Shown in pieces: positions 1-8,500 of a stretch of DNA of 53,813 bases. Source of the stretch: Acidobacteriota bacterium (GTDB lineage: Bacteria > Acidobacteriota > Polarisedimenticolia > JACPZX01); the NCBI GenBank assembly GCA_016195325.1, contig JACPZX010000092.1, positions 1 through 53,813 on the forward strand, in the 5' to 3' direction. The notes below the pieces were generated by a model. That model worked only from the letters and a program-made list of their open reading frames with translations, made no database searches and was not told the origin of the DNA. A program made the position numbers and the translations under genes. Every line of letters starts with the position of its first letter. Position 1 is the stretch's first letter.

Positions 1-231
1 CCCGCGCAACCGCAGCGCCGCCGGGACGTTGTACGCCGGGCTCGCGGGGACGATCTGGTGCACGAACCAGAGCCGCGCCTGCGCGAACGAGAGCGGAGCG
101 GTCGATCGATCGCCGCGCCGCGGGATCGTGATCGCGGGGGCCTCACCCGGGCGCTTCCCGCGCAGCATCGACTCGAGCAGGGCCCGCTTCGACGGGGAGA
201 GCCCGGCCGCGCCCCGCGCCGCGTCGCTCAT
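1..231 (-). CDS. NRPS, N-terminal fragment (start of a condensation domain)
   Basis: This is the 5' end of a further NRPS that runs off the left edge; 77 codons are visible. After an N-terminal linker (LSPSKRALLESMLRGK) the protein enters a condensation domain with the first core motif, LSFAQARLWFVHQI, followed by AYNVPAALRLRG. Condensation domains form the peptide bond between the upstream carrier-bound chain and the next residue. The ATG at 231 overlaps the TGA of the upstream NRPS in an ATGA, so translation is probably coupled. By position it receives the chain from the C-A-PCP enzyme encoded upstream. Its substrate and domain count cannot be told from this window, and any thioesterase must lie further left. 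Confidence 0.9.
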   Translation of the reverse strand, partial: MSDAARGAAGLSPSKRALLESMLRGKRPGEAPAITIPRRGDRSTAPLSFAQARLWFVHQIVPASPAYNVPAALRLRG

Positions 232-3200
232 CGCGCCTCCGCGCCCTTCCCGGGCGCCGCGCGCCCCTCGAGACGCCTGGCCGCCTCCGCTTCGTCCATC
301 GCCGCGAGCTTCTCGACGAGGATCTCCTCCACCGCCGCCGCGAGCTCGCGGACTGTGGGGCCCGTGAAGAGGCGGCGCAGCGGGAAGTCGATCTCGAACG
401 CGGCGCGCATGCGCGCCACGACGCGCGTCGCGAGGAGGGAGTCGCCGCCGAGCTCGAAGAAGCTGTGGTCGACGCCGACCTTCTCGCGCTTCAGGAGGCT
501 CGCGCAGATCCCGGCGATCACCTCCTCGGCGGGGGTGCGCGGGGCCACGTACGCGGCGGCGGCCGGCGCCGCCCCGGGCTCCGGCAGCGCCTTCCGGTCG
601 ACCTTTCCGTTCGGGCCCAGCGGCAGCCGCGGGAGGACGACGAAGGCCGAGGGGATCATCGGCTCGGGGAGCGAGCCTCTCAGGTGGGCGCGCATGTCCG
701 TCTCGTTCGGGGGTTCGCCGTTCGCGACGACCCAGGCGACGAGCCGTCGATCCGGGTCGTCGTCGATCGCGGCGGCGACGGCCTGCGCGATTCCGGGCAT
801 GCGCGTGAGAGCCGTCTCGACCTCCGCCAGCTCGATGCGGTACCCGCGGATCTTCACCTGATGGTCGGTGCGCCCCATGAACTCGATCGCGCCGCGCCGC
901 ATCCTCGCGAGGTCCCCGCTCCGGTAGAGCCGGGCGCCGGGGTCGCCGGAGACGGGATCCGGGACGAATCGATCCGCCGTCAGATCGGGGCGCGCGAGGT
1001 ATCCGCGCGCGAGGCCGGAGCCGCCGATGAAGATCTCTCCCGCGACCCCCTCGGGGACCGGGTGCAGTGTCTCGTCGAGGAGGTAGACCCGCATGTTCGA
1101 GACGGGGGTCCCGATCGGAACGGCGCCGGGGGGGATCGAAGGATCGCAGTCGTGGTAGAGGCAGCTGATCGCCGCCTCGGTCGGGCCGTAGAAATGGGAG
1201 AGGACGCGGCCGGGGAGCGTCTCGAAGAAGCGGTCGTGGACGTCGCGCGGCATCCCCTCGCCGCCGCAGAAGACCGCGCGCAGATCCGCGCACCGGGCCG
1301 TCGGCGGCTCGTCGAGGATCGGGCGCAGGAGCGACGGCACGAAGTGCGCCACCGTGATCCGCTCGTCGCGGAGAAGGCGCGCGAGCGCCGCCGGGTCCTT
1401 GTGCTCCCCCTCGCGCGGGACGACGACCGCCGCCCCGCGAGGAGCGGGCCGAAGAGCTCCCACGCCGCGATGTCGAAGCCGAACGACGCGCCGTGGAGGA
1501 CGCGGTCGCCGGGGAGGATCGGGTACCTCTCCTGCGACCAGAGGATCCGGTTCACGATCGCGCGGTGGGAGACCATCACCCCCTTCGGCGCGCCGGTCGA
1601 GCCCGAGGTGAACATGACGTAGGCGAGATCGTCCGGGTGCGCGCGCCTCGCGGCCGCCAGAGGGCTCGCCTCCCGCAGCGCGTCCGGCGCCCCGTCGATG
1701 TCGACGATCGCCGCGGCCCCCGAGGGAAGGGACGCACGGAGCCGCCTCTCGACGAGGATCGCGACGGGGCGCGCGTCGCCCAGCATCGACTCGACCCGGC
1801 TCGCCGGCAGCGCGAGATCGAGCGGCACGTACGCGGCGCCGGCCTTCATCACCGCGAGGAGCGCGGCAGCCTGGGCGACCGATCGTCCGGCGGCGACGCC
1901 GACGAGGGATCCGGGGCCGGCCCCGAGAGCGCGGAGGCGGTGGGCGAGGAGGTCGGCGTCGGCGTTGAGCCGCGCGATCGAGGTCGTCACCCCGTCGATC
2001 ACGAAGGCCGCGGATTCCGGGCGCGCCGCGGCGGCGCGCTCGACCAGCTCGTGCAGGCACGCGGGCTCACAGGGCCTCGCGGTGTCGTTGAAGGCGACGG
2101 TGGTGCGCGCGCGCTCGTCGGGCTCGAGCATGTCGAGCTCGGCGATGGGACGATCGGGGGTGAAGGCGGCGAACTCCAGGATCCGGCCGAGCTGGCTCAG
2201 CATGCGCTGCACCCTCGCGCCGTCGTAGATGTCGGTGTTGTACTCCAGGTAGCCGTGGATGCCGGTTCCCGGGAACTCGGTGCACGCGAGGGTCATGTCG
2301 AACCGCGCCGCTCCGTTGTCCACGTCGATCGATCCCGCGGAGAGCCCCACGTAGGCGGAGGTCTCGAGCTCCGGGAAGTCGAGGTAGATGTACGAGACCT
2401 GCATGAGAGGATTGCGGCTCGGATCCTGCCTCGGCTTCAGCTCGGCGACCAGCGTCGCGAAGGGAACGTCCTGGTGGGCGTACGCGCCGAGCGCCCGCTC
2501 GCGCGTCCGGACCAGGAGCTGGCGAAACGTGAGCTTCGGATCGATCGTCGCGCGGAGGAGGAGCATGTTCAGGAAGTACCCGATGACGTTCTCCGTCTCG
2601 GGGCGGCTTCTGTCCGCGATCGCCGACCCGATGACCAGGTCGCGCTGGCCGGTGTGCTTGTAGCAGAGGACGTCGAGCGCCGCGAGGACCGTCATGAACA
2701 TCGTCGCGTTGGTCCGGCGCGAGAGCTCCTTGAGGGCGGTGAGGACGGCATCGGGGTACATCGTGTAGACGCGCCCTCCGTTGAACGTCTGCACCCCCGG
2801 CCGCGGCCTGTCCCCCGGGATCTCGAGGACGAGGGGCGCCCCGGCCATCGCCTCGCGCCAGTACGCGACGTGGCGCTCGAGGCGATCCCCCGAGAGCTCC
2901 TCCCGCTGCCACGCGGCGAAGTCGGCGAACTGAATCGGGAGAGGCGGGAGGTCCACCGAGCCTCCGTCGCGGAGGGCGACGTAGACGCGCGAGACCTCGC
3001 TCTCGAAGACGTCGAACGAGAAGCGATCGGTGACGGCATGGTGCATGGAGACCATGAGGACATGCTCGTCCTCGGCGAGCCTTCCCAGCTTCACGCGCAC
3101 CAGCGGACCGCGCGCGAGGTCGAACCGCTCGGAGGCGGCCGCGACCGCCGCGGAGAGGGCCACCGTCTCCCGCTCCGCGGGAGGGACAGGCCCCAGATCG

Positions 3201-3580
3201 ACGACCGGGAGATCGATCTCCAGGACCGGGGCGACCACCTGCACCGGCCTTCCGTCCACGACGCGGAATGTCGTCCGGAGCACTTCGTGTCGCGCGATGG
3301 AGACGTTGACCGCGCGTTGCATGAGCGTCGCGTCGATCGGGCCGTAGAGGCGGTTGGCCGCGTGGATGTTGTAGGCGGGATTCCCCGGATCCATCTGATC
3401 GATGAACCAGAGGCGCTCCTGATCGAGGGAGGTCTCGAAGTACGGGAGCGTCTCCCTCCCCGGGATCGGCTGGACGGATCTCGACCTCGGGGGCGAGAGC
3501 CCCTTCTCCTTCAGCCGCGCCTCGAAGAGCGCGCGCTGGGCCGGAGTGAGCGCCCTCAGGCGCTCGTCGATCTGGCTCAA
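228..3580 (-). CDS. NRPS module C-A-PCP (one-base frameshift in the sequence as given)
   Basis: A single-module NRPS of about 1117 residues once a frameshift is corrected. The order is an N-terminal linker (LTPAQRALFEARLKEKGL), a condensation domain at about 45-470 (active-site motif HHAVTDR, the usual final Gly replaced by Arg), an adenylation domain at about 500-1010 (TSGSTGAPKG, YGPTEA, YRSGDL, NGKVDRK) and a carrier domain at about 1040-1100 (LGGDSL). Hand-read specificity residues give roughly DIWHFGFISK, which I cannot assign; it recalls the Ser-type DxWHxSL pattern only loosely. The reading frame changes in the A domain near 1433-1436. The start is TTG at 3580, 7 bases after the preceding stop; no ATG lies nearby. 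Downstream of the PKS and the two oxygenases, it should add a residue after the polyketide extension. Confidence 0.88.
1433..1436 (-). other. Apparent single-base deletion in a C (G) homopolymer
   Basis: On the coding strand the frame reads ...FGPLLAG and then goes off-register, while the next frame continues perfectly as AAVVVPREGEHKDPAAL. One extra G in the coding-strand GGGG run restores A-G-A-A-V-V-V across the junction. Both flanks are well-conserved adenylation-domain sequence, so this is a sequencing or consensus error or a very recent mutation. Confidence 0.85.
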
Positions 3581-3587
3581 GACGCGC

Positions 3588-4277
3588 TCACGAGACGGAG
3601 TGGGCGCCCTGGTGCGCGAAGACCTCTCGCTCCAGCTCGTCGAAGAAGGCGATCCAGTGTTGCCACATCGACTGGGCCCCCGCGAGGACGGCCATCTTCT
3701 CCACGTCGGGGATCTCGACGGTGAGCGTGTCGTTGGCGCGGACGACGTGCTCGGGCTCCTGCTGCACGTGGATGTCCACCCACTCGAGCCGCTTCGCTCC
3801 GGTGACCCTGCGCACCGCCGTGCCGATCCCGGAGACCATCGCCAGGTCCGCGACCTCGGTCCCGTAGAGGAAACCGAGCCCCGACAGGAGATCCTTCGAC
3901 GCCTCCGAGTAGCCCGCCACCAGGCGCGCGGTCGCGGGGAGCGGCGCGGCGCCTCGGATCTCCGAGACCGCGAAGCCGAGGGGCGTCATCGTCTCGACGT
4001 AGACCACCTCGTGCGCGCGGCGCGGATCTCCCTCACCGAGCTCCTGATAGAGGATCTTCCCGATCGCGGTCTTCATCTCGATCGGCGGCGCCACCGAGAT
4101 GAGGCGCGACAGGAAGACCGGGAAGTAGTGCAGCGGGTGCCACCACTGCCCGAGGAAGGTCCCCACCTGCCCGCGGCTCAGATCCGACGATCCGATCTTC
4201 TCGAAGAACGGGTGCGCGATGAGCCTCCTGCGGAGCCCGTCCTCCTTCAGCGTGTTCAACAGCTCTTTCGCCAGCAT
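3588..4277 (-). CDS. Haem-oxygenase-like diiron oxygenase/oxidase (HDO family)
   Basis: A 229-residue all-helical protein of the TenA/PqqC/haem-oxygenase-like fold. What places it in the diiron group is a full ligand set: E82 and H89 seven residues apart in one helix (GEGDPRRAH), E141 in YGTEV, then H170, E174 and H177 in HVQQEPEH. The spacing equals that remembered for CADD (E81, H88, E142, H174, D178, H181). Relatives use O2 for N-oxygenation, desaturation, C-C cleavage or self-derived cofactor synthesis, often inside natural-product clusters. It sits 51 bases after the luciferase-like monooxygenase and 7 bases before the next NRPS, so it probably tailors a carrier-bound intermediate or a building block; ornithine is one candidate. 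Substrate unknown. The ATG at 4277 has GAGGAG upstream. Confidence 0.8.
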   Translation of the reverse strand: MLAKELLNTLKEDGLRRRLIAHPFFEKIGSSDLSRGQVGTFLGQWWHPLHYFPVFLSRLISVAPPIEMKTAIGKILYQELGEGDPRRAHEVVYVETMTPLGFAVSEIRGAAPLPATARLVAGYSEASKDLLSGLGFLYGTEVADLAMVSGIGTAVRRVTGAKRLEWVDIHVQQEPEHVVRANDTLTVEIPDVEKMAVLAGAQSMWQHWIAFFDELEREVFAHQGAHSVS

Positions 4278-4328
4278 CTCCTCGTCTCCTCTCCCACCCG
4301 CCCTCCGCGGGTGTTTCGCGCGTTCCGG

Positions 4329-5555
4329 TCAGCGCCCGCCGGCATGAGCCGGGGCGTAGTGCTCGCGAAGCTCGGCCAGCCGGGGCAGCGATGCGAGCAC
4401 CGTGTCCGTGTCCAGCCCGAAGTCGATCAGGCACGCGATCTCGTCCACGCCGCACGCGGAGGCGGCGTCCACGACGCGCGAGCACTTGTTCTGCGTTCCC
4501 AGGAGGGTGCTCGTCTCGAAGTAGCGCTCGAACGCGAGCGCGGCGACGTCGCGCGCGTCGCGATCGGCGTCGGCCGTCGAGGCCAGCGATATCCCCTGGA
4601 ACTGCTTCATGTACGTCTTGAGGTAGCTCGTCATCGGCTCGCGCACCAGCTCGCGCACCACGGCGTCGTCCTCACCGACGAACGCGTGCGCGACGAGCGT
4701 GACGATCCCCGCGGCCGGATCGTGTCCCGCGGCGGCGCGCGCGCGCCGGTAGCCGAGGACGAGCCGCGTCAGGTCGGCGGGCTCGTATCCCACCAGCGCG
4801 GCGAGCACGTTGGCGCCGGTGGAGCCGGCCCGCTCCCACGTCGCCGGGCTGCCGGCGGTCGTGATCCACATCGGGAACATCGGCTGGATCGGCCTCGGGA
4901 GCGTGCGCACCTCGACGGCGCGGCCTCCCGCCCCCTCGAGGAGGATCGTCTCTCCCTTCCAGAGGCGGCGGATGATCTCGATCCCCCGGAACATCACCTC
5001 CTTGCGATCGTCGTACGGGCTCGGGTAGAGGACGAAGTCGTCCGGGTGCCACCCCGAGGCGAACGAGATCCCGACGCGCCCGCCGGAGAGGTTGTCGACG
5101 ACCGACCACTCCTCGGCGACGCGCACCGGGTTGTGGAGCGGGAGGGCCACGCTCCCGGCGCGGATGCCGACGCGCTTCGTCACCGCGGCGAGCGCCGCGC
5201 CGAGGACCGACGGATTCGGATAGAGCCCGCCGAACGGCTGAAAGTGCCTCTCGGGCGTCCAGACCGCCTCGAACCCGTGCTCGTCGGCGAACCGGGCGCT
5301 CTCGAGCGTGAGGCGGTACTTCGAGCCCGAGGCGCGCGAGCCGTCGTCGGAGAAGAAGTAGATGCTGAAGCGGACGGGCCGCTCAGGAGGCCGCGAGCTC
5401 CAGGCCCCGGGATCCTCGTCGACGCTCGAGGGGGCCGCGGCGCCCGGCTGTCTCGGGGAGGGGCGCGCGGGGCCGAGCCCGCGCTCGCGAAGGCGCAGCT
5501 CCAGGAGGCGACGCTGCTCGGGGGTCAGCCGGTCGAGGCGGTCGTCCACGCTCAT
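4329..5555 (-). CDS. Luciferase-like flavin monooxygenase of the natural-product type
   Basis: A 408-residue LLM-class flavin-dependent oxidoreductase. From about residue 55 it shows the TIM-barrel features of the family: VRFSIYFFSDD, ADEHGFEAVWTPERHFQPFGG, YPNPSVLGAALA, RAGSVALPLHNPVRVAEEW, VDNLSGGRVGISFASGWHPDDF and WITTAGSP. This matches the subgroup found inside or beside NRPS/PKS lines that oxidises carrier-bound chains using reduced flavin and O2. Residues 1-35 (MSVDDRLDRLTPEQRRLLEL and on) are not part of the barrel and resemble the N-terminal linker of the NRPS encoded downstream. The ATG at 5555 overlaps the PKS stop (ATGA) and has GAGGAG 8 bases upstream. It most likely works in trans on the PKS carrier protein; the reaction is not predictable from sequence. 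Confidence 0.9.
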   Translation of the reverse strand: MSVDDRLDRLTPEQRRLLELRLRERGLGPARPSPRQPGAAAPSSVDEDPGAWSSRPPERPVRFSIYFFSDDGSRASGSKYRLTLESARFADEHGFEAVWTPERHFQPFGGLYPNPSVLGAALAAVTKRVGIRAGSVALPLHNPVRVAEEWSVVDNLSGGRVGISFASGWHPDDFVLYPSPYDDRKEVMFRGIEIIRRLWKGETILLEGAGGRAVEVRTLPRPIQPMFPMWITTAGSPATWERAGSTGANVLAALVGYEPADLTRLVLGYRRARAAAGHDPAAGIVTLVAHAFVGEDDAVVRELVREPMTSYLKTYMKQFQGISLASTADADRDARDVAALAFERYFETSTLLGTQNKCSRVVDAASACGVDEIACLIDFGLDTDTVLASLPRLAELREHYAPAHAGGR

Positions 5556-8500
5556 CTCCGGTTCTCCTCCGCGCCGGCGTCCCGCGCGAGATGATCCCGC
5601 ACTTGCTCCTCCGACATCCGCTCGATCTCCGCGAGGAGGGCGGCGACCTCGCCGGCTTGCCGGCGCTCGTCGAGGGCGGCGTCGACCGCCCCGGCGAGGC
5701 TCTTGAGGTCGCCGGATTCGAAGAGGCTCGCGATCGTCAGCTCGACGTCGAACGCCTTGCGGAGCTGCGAGGCGAGCTGGATCGCGAGGAGCGAGTTGCC
5801 GCCGAGATCGAAGAAGTTGTCGTCGCGCCCGATTGGCGAGACGCCGAGAAGCGCGCTCCAGACCGTCGCGACCCGGCGCTCCGTTTCCCCCGCCGGCTCG
5901 ACGAGGGGGCGGCCGTCCCGCGCCGCGCCGCCCGAGGACTCGGGCCCCAGGCCCTCGAGGAACTCGGTCAACGTCGCGGAGCCGGCCTCGCGCACCATCT
6001 CGGCGAGATCCTGCGTCGTGACGACGATCTGAGGCTGGTCCAGGCTCAGCGCCCGCAGCGTCGCCTCGACTCCCTCGTCGATCGAGATGCCGATTGAGCT
6101 CTGGATGTCGCGGAGCTGCGCGAGGAGCGCCGGAGAGGTCGCCGCCTCCCAGCGATCCCACGCGGCCGTCCCCCAGTCGATCGCCACCACGCGCGGGCCG
6201 GCGGCCCCGCGCCGCGACTGCGCGAAGGCGTCGAGGAAGCAGCTCGCCGCGCAGTAGTCCGACTGGCCGAAGACGCCCGTCGCGGAGATCGCCGACGAGA
6301 AGAGGACGAGCGTCTCCCCTTCCTGCATGTGGCGCGCGAGGGCCGGGGCGCCCTCGAGGCGCGGGGCGAGGACGCGCTCCGCCGCCTCGCGCGTCTTGAG
6401 CTGGATCATCCCGCCGCCGATGGGCCCGGCGGTGTGGAAGGCGGCCGTGAGAGACGACGTCCGCGCGCGCGCCGCACCGAGCGCCGCGGCGACGGCGGCG
6501 GCATCGTCGAGACGGGCGTGGGAGCAGAGGACGTCGAGCCCGGCCTTCCTGAAATCCCGGACCGACTCCTCGGCGGAGGCATCGCATCCGAGAAAGGTGA
6601 AGCTCCTCGCACCTGTGGAGGCGAGGCGCCGCGCGAGGGCCATCTCGATCGCCCCGGTCCCCCCCGTGAAGAGGAAGGCCCCCCGGGCCGCGGCCGTCGC
6701 GGCGTCCGGGGTGAGAGCGCCGATCCTCACGGGCTCGTACGCGGGGATCCACCGGTGGCCGCCGCGCCATGCGACGACCGGCTCGCGGTCGGAGGAGGCG
6801 AGCTCGGCCTCGATCGACGCCGCGGCGTCGTGATCGGCCGCGTCGCCGGGGTCGACGAGGCGGAAGATCGCGCCGGCGTACTCCTGGGGGGCGACCCGGC
6901 AGATCCCGAGGAGGGCGGCCCGCTCGGGGCGGACGACCGCGTCGCCCGCCACGTCGAAGAGGGCGCGCGCGATGGCGGCGACGCGGAGATCCCCGGTCGC
7001 CCCCGAGATCCCCATCGCCTGCGCGAGGTGGAGCAGGGAGAAGAACCCGAGATCGCGAGCCGCGCCCGGATCGAGCGGCGCGCCTTCGGCGCACCACAGG
7101 TGGACGACGCGCGAGGGGAGAACCCCAGCCCGGATCTCCTTGAGGAGCTCGTCGTAGTGCTCGCGGCGCCCCGGATCGATCTCGAACGCCCCTTCCCGGA
7201 GGCGCGCGAACCGAGTCCCGGCGCGCACCGTCGTGACGTCGACCCCGCGCTCGCGGGCGCGGAGCACGAGCTTCGTCCCGAGATCGGAGCCGTCGTCGAG
7301 GACGAGCCACGGCGCGCCGTCGGGCTCGGCGGGCGCGGGCGGCAGCGATCGTCTCCATCCGGGGACGTGGAACCACCGGGCCATGTCGGGGTTCTTCCCG
7401 ACGATCGCCTCGCCGCGCGCCCCCCCCTTCACGGGATCGATCCAGTGACGCTTCCTCTCGAACGGATAGGCCGGGAGCGGGATGCGCCGCCTCTCGAATC
7501 CGGCGTGGAAGGCCTCCCAGTCGATGGCGGCGCCGGCGCACCAGAGCGCCCCCGCCGCCTCGAGGAGGGCGAGCTGGTCGTTCCCCCCGTCCGTCGCGTG
7601 ACGGAGCGACGCGATGACCGTCGCCTCCGGACCCACGTGCCGGCGGGCGAGCGACGTGAGCGCCGTTCCCGGGCCGACCTCGAGGATGATCCTCGAGGGT
7701 TCCTCGGCCAGCGCCGCGAGGTTCTGAGAGAACCGGACGGCGCGGCGCAGGTGGGCCGACCAGTAGGCGGGATCCTGCGCCTGGTCGGCGGTGATCCACG
7801 TGCCGGTGACGTTGGAGAGGAACCGCATCGAGGGGGGCGAGAGGCGCACCGAGCGGACGCGCTCCTCGAACGCGCCGACGATCGGATCCATCATCGCGGA
7901 GTGGAACGCGTGAGAGGTCCGGAGCCTCTTGCAGGCCACGCCGCCGGCCGCCAGATCCATCTCGAGCTTCGCGATCTCCCCTTCGGGCCCCGACGCGACG
8001 CACGAGGTCGCGCCGTTGATCGCCGCGATGGAAAGGCCGGGGTGCGCGGCGAGGCGGGCGGCGAGGTCGGCCTCCGAGAGCGGGGTCGCCAGCATCGCCC
8101 CCTTCGGCATCGCCCCCATGAGGCGGCCTCTCTCGGCGACGAGCCTCAGGGCGTCGTCCTCGGTCATCACGCCGGCGAGGCAGGCCGCGACGTACTCGCC
8201 GATACTGTGCCCCGCGCACGCGGACGGCCTCACCCCCCATGACATCCAGAGCCTCGCGAGGGCGTACTCGACGGCGAAGAGCGCCGGCTGGGCGATCGCG
8301 GTCTCCCTGAGGCGGTCGTTCGCCGCGGCTCCCTCTGCGAACACGACCTTCCTCGGATCCAGCTTCAGGATCGGCTCGAGAATCCGCGCGCAGCGATCGA
8401 GGACGTCGCGGAAGACGGGCTCGCCGCGGTGGAGCTCGCGCGCCATGCCGGCGTGCTGCGACCCCTGGCCCGGGAAGACGAACGCGACCTCGGCGTCGCG

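Noticed and set aside
1493-3724. Long plus-strand open frames (hundreds of codons) throughout the NRPS/PKS region, and in other frames of metH and the permease gene
   Set aside because: They are rich in Arg, Glu, Asp and Gly without domain motifs and lie opposite or out of frame with proteins full of conserved motifs; long spurious frames are expected at this G+C.
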